Source of the DNA: Trichoplusia ni
Taxonomy: Eukaryota > Arthropoda > Insecta > Lepidoptera > Noctuidae
Direction of reading: 5' to 3'
Length of the DNA: 64,000 nt
Assembly (NCBI RefSeq): GCF_003590095.1
Contig: NC_039492.1
Location: forward strand, 10,664,001 to 10,728,000
The notes under the pieces are model-generated. The model did no database searches and was not told the origin of the DNA. It worked only from the letters and a program-made list of their open reading frames with translations. Below, piece by piece: positions 1-12,437 of this stretch. The position numbers and the translations under genes are program-made. Positions within the stretch are counted from its first letter, which is position 1; every line of letters starts with the position of its first letter.

Positions 1-1981
1 ACAATCATTTGAAGGTACATTTATCTAGGTTAAGAGTTCCATCACTTCTTGTTGATAGGAGATCGTCGACCGTTACCCTGAAGTTTTTATAGTAGAGTTC
101 ATTTCTGAACTCGGGTGTTAATAAACTTAATTACAGATAAGTAGTTCGGCAATCTAGATAATTATTTTGTTGCGTAACGATGATTCCGCGCTATGCTTTA
201 TCGAGATAAAGACCTCGGTCCTAGGCGTGATGATCTAAATATTTGAAACCTAATATCTCAATATAATAAAAGTATTAAACATCCATTGTTAATAATTGTC
301 AGCATTACATTGCGCGAAAATTTATTATCTATTTAAAGATTAAGAAGCCTATCAGTCAGACCTTATAATTACGCAAATGCAGGCGGGTTTCATGTCTTCC
401 TCTTTTATAAACTAAGATTATATTTATATTGTCTTGCATGCATAAACCATTGGCTGTGATCTGAGTAGCACCTTAGAGCACTAAGGTTTAATTTAATAAG
501 TATAGTTACGATTGATGGACAGTCTACAATGATAACATAATAGTTAAAACTGAGGAAGGTACGTATTGTTCTCCGATACTTCAACTACATCAATTACAGA
601 TCTGATGTAAGCACTTCTTACACGTGTAAACGTAGTTTTCAAATTATTTTCCTTATCTTGCATGGAAAAACTATCATAAATTACGGTAAAACATTCAACT
701 TAATACTAGCTCATGAAAATAGTATTACACACGTAATAGATTTCCGTGGTATGAAACTGAGATCAGCCGATAAGATACCGCGGCAAGATATGCTAGCTTA
801 ATGGGGTGTTAATAATTTGCTTGAGCGATATTATTTCAATTTTTCTGTTATGTTTAGAACCGTTTTACATAGCCCCAAAGATTAAGGTGATAAGGTGTGT
901 AAGTAGGTTAACAAAGTAATTAACTGAAACGATACTGCAACTAAGGTGTCAATACTAAACGGAGCAATTACTGAGTATTATTAGAAACAGTCTTTAATTG
1001 CCCTGTTGTTACGGGACTGTAATTTTTCTACACGTTACAGAAGATTACGAACAAGTATTATTGTCTTAAGAGACGTGATCTGTGAAACAACATTGAGTTC
1101 GTAGCATAAATACCTGTTACATTTTCTAAACATGTTCGAAAAACCTAAACGTTTACGTCAAACATGGTTATACCTACCGGTGATAAGTACTCTCGTCTAC
1201 GACAATAACATTCTTTGTGTTGATACTTAACCTTCATAGTAGCTTAGCAGCCAGTGATGTTGGCATGACAACCAAAAATACTAGTTATAGAAGTGTTAAG
1301 TTAATTATTTTTACACATTTATCGACAAGTGAGACTGACACAAGTAACGAATAGGATGTTATTACATGACTTGTCGTAGTAATGGACATTGCACTTTGGA
1401 ATGACACTGATTATAAACTTCGAATAATTTGCAAAATGAATGAGATAAGATTGGATACAAAACATCTTTATCAAGCCCTAAATGTTATTAGCCAAATTAT
1501 CCGTCTCTAATCGCAAACCATCGATTCGCCGATTGACCGCACGGAATCGCTTAACTAAACGTAACGAATTGACTCTACTATGAATTGGTACTATTGAATT
1601 ATTATCAAGTGAATGATACTTATTACATTACAAGTAATTGAATACACTGTGTTGTGGAATAGAATAGCCGCTAGATACATATACAGAGCAATATAATATA
1701 ACAAAACATTGTGAAGATCCTCTGATCATGAACAACAACAGCTAGCAACAATATAAAGACATTTTACTTGAAAATCTACAGGAAAAAGTCAATCAAAAGA
1801 TAAATTGGCTGAAATATTGACGTGTCGCTGGACGTCACAGACGCGATAACTCAAGTTGTACGCATTCGATACGAAGATATAGCCATCTGTTCCGATAGCT
1901 TAATTGTATAGTAATCGTTGAAACGATCTAGCTTACGTTAGGCAGGTAGGGTACTAGCTATAAGACCACAGCTGGCCTTAC
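1..1981. other. AT-rich non-coding stretch
   Basis: No open frame with protein-like content, RNA gene or clear repeat is seen here on either strand. If the moesin gene continues leftwards off the window, this is part of one of its introns. Confidence 0.5.
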
Positions 1982-2092
1982 CAGGTCCTCTGCTCTGTCA
2001 TAAGCAGCTTCCTCGTCTTCCTCCTCTGGGGTCATCAGTTTCTTGACGGCGGTCGTCAGAACTTTGGACGTTTTCTCCACAATCGACTCAGG
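1982..2092 (-). CDS. Unassigned exon-like block, 37 codons
   Basis: On the minus strand there is an open block that begins after an AG (position 2093) and ends at a clear donor, GACCTG|GTAAGG, at 1981-1980. It is exactly 37 codons and phase 0 at both ends. It reads PESIVEKTSKV..., then a run of acidic residues (PEEEDEEA), then YDRAEDL. GC content is well above the flanks. An alternative acceptor (TATAAACAG) would add about 8 codons, starting CNLCGYKP, with a CxxC pair. If the donor is not used, the frame runs 7 more codons to a TAG. I do not recognise the family. It is not the expected next piece of the moesin FERM domain, which should continue after LYKK with a sequence like VMNQDV. It may belong to another minus-strand gene running off the left edge, or to a nested one. 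Real coding status is an inference from phase, donor and composition. Confidence 0.4.
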
Positions 2093-4500
2093 CTTGTAAC
2101 CACATAAATTGCAAGCTGTTTATACTTTTATCTTTAAACGGGTTTGTTTGATTTTCAGCAGCTTGTCATCCATATACAATAATTTAAGTTTTAAATTGCT
2201 AAGTTCTAAGTTGCCATTTGGAGGCGTGACAAAGCAAAACTGTTGGTTGCTAAAGCGTTCATCACTTTAAGAAGATGCTTTAAAATCAGCCTCGACATTT
2301 ATGTTGACTAATCGGTGTCGAGCCGCTAAAATGGACGTCCGTATGAATATGTTGTGAGATTTGCGATTCAGCGTCGCCTTAGACTCTCGTACGTTGAGCA
2401 ACGAGCGTCGTGGGAGCGGCGAAAGTACGGTCGTCGACCCCGTCAATGATCGGCGCACAATCAGCTGTTCTTGTGCGCGAATACCGATGATAAAGATTGC
2501 ATTTGTGTCAATCAATTCTAATGGAATGCTCGAGATTTTCGTAATTTTGTATATGCATTTTCAGATTAATAAATTGTAGTCGTACTTGTACCAATAAACC
2601 AAAACGAAGAATGTATGAAAACTGTACAAATTTTAATAAAACAAGATGCCAATATCTACCTTTAACTCTACTTTCTCGGGATGCCTAATATCAAGCATAG
2701 TTTGTAATGAAAGCAGCGATCATTAAGAATTTTAAATACATACCAAGCTGTCTTTTTTATTAGTGATTCTGTAGGTATCAAGTTGCTAAATAGATAAGAA
2801 AAAATATGAAAATAACTAGCGTCAATAATGACGAAATCAATGGACGTCAGTAAATGTATCAGGTGATAATAGGAACAGCACATTGGCCACGATAAGTTGT
2901 GATTGTAGAGGATAATAATGCGGTCACAGTGGAAGGAAAAGTCGAAAAAAATCATTGTTAAATGTCGGGTTTGGCCAACGAGGTTTGTCATGAATGCACT
3001 CGCACACGCATCTCAGTCGTCCAATAGGCGTGGTGTGGACAAAGATGAACATACAGTTGTCTCTGTCTATCACAACCTAGTTCGCGGACGACGCCATGGC
3101 CCGCCACCTTGCTCGACCCTTCTCTCAAGTGTTGCATTGGCACAATTGCGTTCATTAAGAGGAAAATTATTTGATGTAAGTTAGCTCAGTGCCGTCAGTT
3201 TGAATTAACGACTTTAAGTTAACCTAACTCTTTATCGACGCCCAGTAATTACACGGAATTTACCGCTTACACCCATGGAAATTAATGCACATAGACAGCG
3301 AATCGTGTTCCTAATACGTCGCGTAAGACACCGGATCCGTTTTGTTACGCAGTAAGAAGACAAGCAAGGTCGTCTGCAGATGCCGTCATGGCACTTTCAC
3401 CTGTCTACAGTACCTGTGATTGTACGGAACCTTGTTATCATAGTAAATAAAGTCGTTACAGTTAAAAAAATATATACCCGTATTGTAATGCAACTTGCAT
3501 TAGATAAGGGCTATTGTTTATTAAAAGCGACGGTCCATCCGTAACGACATCATAATTTCATCCCAGAGTAGTTGAATTGTTTTTGTATTATAAGCACCTG
3601 TTCAAAGTAGTCAAGGTCATGGTATTGTATGGTGTTCAGGTCGTGATGATCGCACCTGGTGGTGATGGCATTTGGCGTGGGAACGAGGTCACGCGGGCGC
3701 GTTGTCGCGCATCGCTGACCGCGCTTCATGTACGTTTGAACCTGTCCGAGACGACAGCAAACAAAACACTGTCAAGTGCCAACCGCCACACCGAGTACTC
3801 ACATCAATCGGAATACCGCGGACAAGTGCAAAGAAAGTTATAAGAAATGTCGTCGGTTTCACCGTACTGTCGAAACGGAACGGAACTTCGCGAGTGCGCC
3901 GCCGGCTGACCTAGCAACGTGTCAGCATTTGTGTGTGATAAGAATAAGCGGTAAAAACCGGTGATATAGGCATTAAGTTTAAGTTAAGGAAAAACAACAA
4001 CTGTAATTCTATGACAGTACACTTAAAATGCATTTAAATTTAATGTGACACGAACTCAAGAGCAGTACAGACGTATGGTACATGTGTGTTACATTCCACT
4101 TCAAAGCTATGGAAACAACAACTGACATGACACGGCCATCTTGTGAATTCGCAACCAAATGCTTCAAGGTCAGCTTGATAGGAAGGCAAATGATTAAGTA
4201 ATCGTAAATTCTAGGCACTCAACTATATCTATGATAACATTCCGGCGACGCTCGGCGTCGTGACGCAACGTCGTCGTCACCGCACTACCGCAGGGGTGAC
4301 ACCTGCATTGAGGTTTGCTTCTCTCTCTTTTTATCTTTTAATTGTGTTGCTAATTATACAACATAATATCAAAGTAATAAAGAAAATAGAGTCAGTTAGA
4401 ACTCTCACATAACATGATTTACCCCAACAGTGAAATATCACCGTAGTCGAATAGTCGGAACTCTGTCTCTTTCCGTCCAGACAGCCCTATAGATATCGGG
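2093..4500. other. Non-coding stretch with small GC-richer patches
   Basis: Short open frames cross GC-richer patches (about 2390-2470, 3650-3910 and 4240-4310), but none has a recognisable protein, a credible start or consistent splice sites. No repeat family is recognised. Confidence 0.4.
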
Positions 4501-4587
4501 GCCATATCTCATACGCGACGATAATCATAATGATCGGGTGCGACAAAAACCAGCATTCCTCACTCGTCGAGAACGAGATCGCGTGCC

Positions 4588-5187
4588 ATGGACGAGGTAA
4601 GTCATGCTACTGCTCAAGATAAAGTCTTTACTATACACTCATATTTTAATCACTCGCACAGGTATCGATGGAAACATACAAAAAAAATGTGAGAACTCCA
4701 TAAATAACTACAATATTTAAAACGAGAAGTGGTTTGTCATGTGCGTCTGTATAAATAGGTAATATTTATTTTTAAATCTGTGTTACTACGTGACACACCT
4801 AAGATAATTGTAAAAACTAACAATGAACAATTTATTTTAATGACGCGTAATCGTGTATCCGACCGACAACACACTTCAGTGCCTCTTCACAAGCCTCGTT
4901 TGGTCCCACAGCGACTGTTTCATGACGAAATCATATCAGAACGAGGCTTTAATTATGATAATTTAGAGATTTTTATTGCTCTTAGAAAGCGAATTGCGAA
5001 TACCCAACTTTATACCTATGTATTTAATGAATTTGAAGTTTATAGCGAAGATGAAACTTATTTGCATACATATAGACTTTGTAACAATAAGTATGTATGC
5101 AGACCCGTTTTTTGTAAGAATGATCTCACTTCCATGTGGGCTAGACTAGATATCGAATTGAGCAAACAAATAACGATGGCTTTGTAA
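4588..5187 (+). CDS. Candidate small gene, unrecognised product (tentative two-exon model)
   Basis: A GC-richer leader ends in GCC-ATG-GAC-GAG followed at once by GTAAGT (4597), which looks like a short first coding exon in good start context. Downstream an open frame runs from 4759 to a TAA at 5185-5187 (143 codons). AGs at 4757-4758 and 4802-4803 would both join it in phase 0 to the ATG. The first in-frame ATG inside the frame itself is at 4840, giving 115 aa. The protein is basic and tyrosine/asparagine-rich, with three cysteines near the C-terminus, and I recognise no domain. The same frame continues past the stop as two more protein-like open blocks (5203-5367 and 5410-5574). The locus could therefore be a small orphan gene or the start of a decayed longer one. 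It would be nested in moesin intron sequence on the opposite strand. Confidence 0.3.
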
Positions 5188-5202
5188 AAAAGGCCGCGAT
5201 AG

Positions 5203-5574
5203 AATGATTCAGTGTGTGGCTCACAGCGTGAAGTAATTTGGATTAAACAAAGCGAAAATATTATTATTCATATAAATAATAAAAAAGTAACTAGAAAACA
5301 TTTGAGTGTAACAGTACGTTACGATAACGAGGGATGCGATAAAGCCCGTAGTCATAAACGATACTGAGTATAAGTAGGTATATTACACATATTGTTTGAG
5401 TGTATAACAATGACTCGGCAGCAACACATGCGTCTCGTTTTCAATACTGCACATAATTCTAAGTTGCTGAATACCGCTCAAGGACTTGTCATGCCCACAC
5501 AACCTTGCAAAATTCTCAAACCCGTTCTTAACATTTCTATAGCTTTAAAGGGACTGAGCACAACGCGTCGATAA
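5203..5574 (+). pseudogene. Possible decayed continuation of the 4759-5187 frame
   Basis: After the TAA at 5185 the same reading frame has another stop at 5200, then 54 open codons (5203-5364, stop TGA 5365-5367), two further stops, then an ATG-led open block 5410-5574 of 54 codons ending TAA. Both blocks have protein-like, basic composition rather than the low-complexity look of AT-rich noise. Frame conservation across roughly 800 bp suggests one ancestral frame interrupted by point stops. It may also be chance. No family is recognised. Confidence 0.2.
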
Positions 5575-8500
5575 AACCATAGTATAGTATAAATGCACAA
5601 TACTAAGTATGTGGAAGGCAGGCGTTCGACCGTGGCATTTTACCTATGAGAACCGGAATCTGACACATGAATGACTATTGCAAACACAAGACAGATTGGT
5701 GATATAACGTGAAGATACCGATGACTAAACTGACTTGACTTGAAGGCGTCCTGTATAATCTTGTGCACTATGTGTTTAAAATATAAACCTCAAAATGTAC
5801 AGACGAATGCGATTATAACAAAATACAACTTTAATAAGTAAAAGAGATTTCAGTCACTCTTCAAGTGAGAAACTCAGATAATGTGTTACATAATACATTA
5901 TCAGCAGGTGGCAATAAATCTGTGTGGTTACAACACACATAATTGTAAACAGATACTATGATGCTATCGATCGTATCTATATTGTGTGAGAACCACTAGA
6001 AGTCTAACCGATGTTAGATAAAGATCCGATTAACTACGATTTAACGTTTTAAATTATTAAAAATAATCTTTAGACATAAAAAATATTCTGTAAATGTCTA
6101 GTGCGATCAAAAGTAGAAAGTTACAAAATTAATTAACTTAAAAATTCAGCATTAGGCACGCCTCATGATCGACTGCTTCTAATATTGTAATACTGAAAAT
6201 AATTATGACTGCAAATAGCTGGAAGTACCGCGCCGTTCTACAAATTTTATCGATACGAGCGACGCTATCAATAGAGACTTATGGAATTCGTTACAGGTAC
6301 TCAAGAAGTTACATGAGTAATAAATTAGGAATTCGTTTAATTAATACGCTTCTTGGTATTAAAGTTATCAAGCACCAGAATGAATCAACACGACTCTACA
6401 AATACGCTGAAATAATGTCGTAATGGCTCTATAAAATAGTATACTTGAATATTTAGACTCACAATCAGAAGTGTTAAGTAAACCAAAAAGAGTACAGATT
6501 TTTTACATTGAGAAAATCTGTTTCTAAAGTCAGGTTTTCAGTTGACGGTATATGAACAAAATAACGTTCTATGAAAGTTAAGCACACCAATGCATCACTG
6601 CTTACAGGAAATATTTGCTTGAAACTTAAATTTTAACGCAGTTAACACATGCAACATTGAGGGTGACATCACACCGACTGTCATCATCATAAACAACTTG
6701 AGTCATTTATTGAGCTGTGGTAAGCTTATGTGTAGTTGGAAATTAATAAGACTAGCAGCGAGATAACGCATCACATTATATAAATTGTTAAAAGTAATGC
6801 GAGTAGCGCACGCAGACTAGAAGCAAAGTTATTACGTCGATATTTACGACGAGAATCGAGACTGAGAAAGCATAGCGATATAAACGAAAACGATTCGAAG
6901 CATTAAGTTCACCGCCCACATAAAAGGAAAACTATAGGGTGGGGGCATAAATATGTCGAGTAGAAAAGCGGTTGCCACACAATGATTATCACATGTCGCG
7001 CGAGGCCGCAGGTACCGGTTACGTAAGTGCGATACACGACATGTATTTATAATATAGTATGTAAGCCCGCTGCGTAACAGCGGAAACCCTTAAACAGCGG
7101 CACATCTAATCAACAAACTAGGCTAGAACTTCTACTAAATCAAAATAAGGAATGATAACTTGCTACACAACCAAATTTTGGTTGCAATCGAACTATGTTC
7201 CTCAAGAAGCAAAATCTAATGAATCATACAAATATTTTATTCTGAATGAAACCAAACCACACAGATATTTCCGATTTGCGAATATCTAGTTGTTGTAAAT
7301 CATTTAGGAAACATAGTAGGCCAAAATGAAACTCTTACTAATTGTCGGTGATGTAAGCAGTTTCCAAAAGTGTGCATGTATTGAAACTATTAACATTTAC
7401 AAAGAAACGTTCGATAGAAAGGCTATACACGACATAATCTGCATCTGGGTTTATTGCTACCATGCAGCCTTGTTACAAGATGATTGGGGATAGAGAGAAA
7501 AAGCTCCTTTCCCGCGCATAGAAAAGAATTGGATTATAGAGCATGCGCAAGTGATATTAAGTTGTCACTTCTTGTCCATTATTGCAGTCTTCAAAACTAG
7601 CACATTGCTGTGAGTGTGGTTTGGAAACAATACCAACTTAAATAATAATGTTAATTCTTATAAACCGAAGAAGCGACTTAGACCAACTATTCTTAATGTA
7701 TGGGTTTGATAACTAGAAATAAAGATTTTAATTATTATTATGATGGCCAAGTGGATAACCTGTTTAAGGTTTTAGCATACATTATCCACAAATATCTAAG
7801 CATACATTTAACATTACTTTCTTGCGCAGCAATAAAAAACTTCATTAATTAAACAAGCATCGGCCAAGGCTGTTTCCATGGCCCGATATAATTAGAAGGG
7901 AATTCAAAATATACGAGAATATTTGATACAAGACATAGAAATATCGGTTTGTTTTCATCAGTAACCTATTAGACATAACCTATCAACCAAAGAGTTTTGA
8001 TTTGTATAAAACTAGAACACACTGTAGAGTTTGAATTGAGCTCAAGATGGAGAAATGCTAATGAATTCAAAAGCCAGTTTTAACAGAAAACTGTTTCAAT
8101 CTCATAAGCATAACATAATCGTTACAAGGTTATATTAGAAATGTGGTATGCTAAACAGTGTTACAGAATTAATGAGTTGATAAATACTTGACTCTTTCCA
8201 ATGGAGAGCCAAAACGAGTTGAAAAGTTATACTTTAGCAACAATCGACATTTTTAATGTCGCAAAAATTACAAAACAATTAGAAGTATTTTAGATTGAAA
8301 TGAATTCATGAGATAAAATTTTGTGCATATTTAAGTAACCAATATTTATCCGTGATTCATCTTCATAGTTTGTTTGATTGACATTTAGAATGAAAAAAAA
8401 ATGGTCTAACAGTTGGCTACCACATGGCAATATCAATTATGAGCGGGATTCGATAACCGCGCGATTGCGGGTTTCCGAGAGTGAGTCACGGCGCGCTATA

Positions 8501-11500
8501 CATAGCAAGTCCTTGTGGGAACATCCAACCGTTTTGATCGACAATGCTTAGTTACATCATACTTTACGACGGTACTAACTGGATGTTAACGGCTTTTAGT
8601 GATTTAGACCAAACAGTCACAGGACAGTCAGTCCAGGGGATTTGGACTGGTTTGTCACATGGTTAATTTTGACGTGAGTATTAGTCGTAGAATCGATTAT
8701 GATCATTTGGTCAAAATCAAAATCTCAAGCCTTCTCTAGAGTTTTATTAAAATGGTATTTATAGGATGTGATTGGACTATTGATACAATAGTTGCTGCAT
8801 AAATTAATTGATTCTTGGGTCATTCACAATCAACCAGTTTAAGAGATTTATGGCAATACAATTTCCTCAAGTGACCAAATAATCCTGTTCCTCACCTGAG
8901 AATCTTATATGATACCTGTTTACTGGCTCGGAAAGCCCGCTCAGTCTGACTCACGAATCCATCGGCAATATATACGTGGGTGGAAAAAAAACGGAACAAG
9001 CAATAAAGCCAATTTGTGGCCTTAAAATATGCATTGATTCGGTAGGCTATCATGGTAGGTTCAGGGTTAAAAAAATACGAAAGTAGCGACGGGACATGAT
9101 TTGGAAAATACTCAGAACCGTGTATTTGATAAGAAAAAAGTTCGCCACAAAATCAATTTTCATGAAGAGTTCCCGTCTAAATTGTATGGAAAAACCAGGA
9201 AATATGTCGAATGCATGGTAGGCGTTATGAAAAATATCCAACACTATCACGATTAGATTTGGTTATCTCTGTCATATTGTGTGATACATGCAATCAAGAG
9301 TGATTGCAAAAATAATATTTTTTAGTAAACGCTTACAGCCGTTATATAATATTTTCATCGAATTATGGTTGTAAAACCCCTCGCGGCTCTAGTTTCAAAT
9401 TCTAAAGGATTAAATCCTTGCGTCGCGACTAAGACAAAAATAGTCGTTTTGAAAGAAAAAAGGAAATGTTTCGTAAACAGTATTCTAGCACACTTTCGAA
9501 TAATAAGCAACATCTTGAAATTGCTTTATTGTTCAAGATTTCTATTGCCATAGCATTGACTGCAATTACATAGTTTTAGTCAGGTTTTCTTTCTCCCAAC
9601 AGTGAAACCAGCTTACCAGCTAATGTTTAGCTAAACGACTGTTCCCCGTCTGCTTCACACATGTTATCTTGACCGTATGTCAGAGGGAGATGGAGATACA
9701 TAGATCTGTTTACACTGACCGTGTGCACAGGAGAAATTAGCGACACGCAGCCGTTCAAGCGAAAGGTTTGTAAATGTGAGTGAGGTGAGTAAGGCCGGCT
9801 GTCCATTGAAACGTATCGTCAACATCACTTCAGTTGAACGAGAGCTGACAACTTAATAACGAATGACTCAATCTTACTACTGATACTGATACGGAATGAA
9901 CGACATACGACAACGAAATATATTCCTATATTTCCTATCCATACAGTTGTTATAAAATACAGTGAGTGCCAAAGTTTACAATGCCAAGCTTTTACGGAGC
10001 TACGGCACGTTCAAACAATGCGAATGGCTATGCAAATTTTAGGCCGCCCTTGTCATGAAGGGCGCATGTAATGAAACATAAATTACTTATTGAAGTTGAG
10101 AGTACTGTCTACTAATCGAAGTAGTGCTTAATATAACTATAACCTTGACTAAAAAATTATAATATGTCTTTCAGGAGTTTTTTCTTTGTCAGTAGAGACA
10201 TAATAGATGTTCCAAGAGTACCTAATGTACCAGACCAGATGGTTCGGTAATTAGTAAGGTCGAAGCAAGTTTCGCAATGATTCAATTACAAAGGAAATAA
10301 TGCGACTTGCTGGCATTCTATCAAAGTTCAATAGGGCAAGTGACCTCTGACCTTCGCAGCTGGTGTCGGGATACGTGGCAGTGTGCGGCGTGGCTTACTC
10401 GTTATTTATCAAACACGCCAAGTGGGTGGCGGCTCGGCGGCTCGGCGGCCGGGTTTATCAAACATTGTGGCTCAATGAGCTTGTTTACATACAGGCACGT
10501 GGGCCGCCCGAGAGTCAGCGACAGGACGCAAAGAGATTGCAGTTTTATCACCACAAAAACATCAAATGCTTACGTACAGAACATAAGTATTACGTAGAAC
10601 TATTGAAACGAAAATGCCTGAATTTAATTAGGATAATTTTAATCTACAATCTTTAGTGACGCAAATTTGCACTTTTTTCCAGCTACTTCGTATACACCAT
10701 TAACTATTAAGTAAAACCAGACATTATCATGGCATTAGTTTTTTATCAGAAAAATGTACCTTGACTTTACGTAAGTAGTTAGCCCATTGATTATTAATTT
10801 TATCAACGACAAATTCAGTATCCCGGTATGTAAAGTATTTGATAAAGGCTGATAGGCCGTATCACAATTAGCCTTTATTTTAAGAAATTGTTTATTTTAG
10901 AACTTATTTACGCGAAACGATTTATATGGCATTACTTTGAACAATAATTTGAAGTCTGGACAGTTTGCTAACTGTTGTTCACGTAATCTTATCTGACAAC
11001 ATGTATGTTGTATATGTTTCATAGTTCAGCGATAAAACACCTAATTTGGAGTCAAATACAAACAAATCTTTTACACGTGGTAGAACGACAGGCCCGAATA
11101 GTGACGAAACACGAAAATGAGGACAAATAATTCAGTAAAGTAAGAACTATTATAGATTGCACTTTTTACAGTAACTAATCATCAGCAAAAACAGACGCTC
11201 TTTGTTCGAAGCTGAATCGAAGAGTTATGAATTCATCTTTAACGATTTACCTGCTGAATATAAAAAAAATACTAGTGACATTCAGAGGGAAAGACATTGG
11301 TTTAACCTTCTAAATGCTCATGGCAGCAAGTTGTTATCACTGAAATAACCAGCTGGCTTCAATGGCAAAATAAGTCGAATCTAGTGTAATCATATTCGGC
11401 AGTGTTGTCCACAAGTTGACATTGCAATACGGGGTCAGTGTCACGCTGAGGATAAAAGCAAAGGAAAACAATTTCACAGAATTGTTTGTTTGTGGCCCAG

Positions 11501-12257
11501 CAGACATGACGGAAACGTGACTCGAATGAATGGGAATTGAACGCCGCCGACGCAGTAGGCGCAAGGAAATTGGCGTTTAACAGTCGTGCACCCAGCTATT
11601 TAAAGAACACCATTTGAAACTGAATGTGATTGGAATGATGGCGGCATCCGCAATTTATCAAGCCGATAGTGCATCACAGTTCACGAAGCTTTCGCGGAGT
11701 CAAAACAAAACAAACTTGAACTTGTTAGGAGCACTGGTTGTTCTAAAAATAATCGTTACGTAGCATTTGGTTCGAGCGGGCAATAGCCGCCCCCTCACGA
11801 CTTGCAGTAAACACACTCGATTTATACGCTAATGCAGTATCCAGTAACGTTAGCGATGCTTTTGCACCGCAAACAGACGCTGATGCATATGTAATGTATG
11901 TAAACGGAGCGGGCGATACATACAAACGATCGATGCTAGATTTCTTTCACCGCGTTATTGATATTTGCAAATCTAGATTTATGGCCATTCTATTTTCTTT
12001 ATGATACCGTACTATCGCTGTTACCGTTAAATATTAATTATTAATATAAAAATATTGCGCTAGATCTATTAAATTGACAAATTACTTTTCTAGAATGACT
12101 AGGTATATAATTTCTGTTGCACCTAACGCTAGTCTATAAAACTATATTTTTTATCTAACCAAATAGGCTATATCTATACAATCTTGGATCAATTTAAATC
12201 ACTTCATTCTCCATTCAATCTGAAAACTACACACATATGTCTGAATGTATAACTAAC
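5575..12257. other. Long non-coding stretch, probably moesin intron
   Basis: Only scattered short open frames without protein-like content, the longest at about 10307-10656 over a GC-rich patch. No moesin FERM continuation exon was found here on the minus strand, so the intron after the exon at 12258 probably runs beyond the left edge. Confidence 0.45.
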
Positions 12258-12437
12258 CTTTTTGTAGAGTTTGATCCAGGTGAGGTCGCCTTTGGAGTCG
12301 GTGTACTGTAGGCCGAAGAACCACACCTCCCGCAGGCCGATGGTCTTGACGACCTGGTCGAACAGCTGTTTGCCGGTCGTCGTCTGCTGGATCGCGAACT
12401 CCAGCTCCGCGTCCATCGTCGTCACACGGACGTTCAT
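12258..12437 (-). CDS. Moe: Moesin common FERM exon
   Basis: Sixty-codon, phase 0-0 exon coding the start of the FERM F1 lobe (MNVRVTT...WIKLYKK). It is shared by both N-terminal isoforms. It opens with an in-frame ATG, so a transcript with a non-coding first exon could also start here. Confidence 0.93.

Noticed and set aside
4663..4689. In-phase micro-exon (VSMETYKKN) between GCACAG and GTGAGA
   Set aside because: The splice signals fit, but nine codons with lysine-rich content can arise by chance. Not added to the model without transcript data.
10307..10656. Two overlapping frames of about 97 codons
   Set aside because: They cross a GC-rich simple patch (CGGCTCGGCGG), with no homology, splice signals or promoter.
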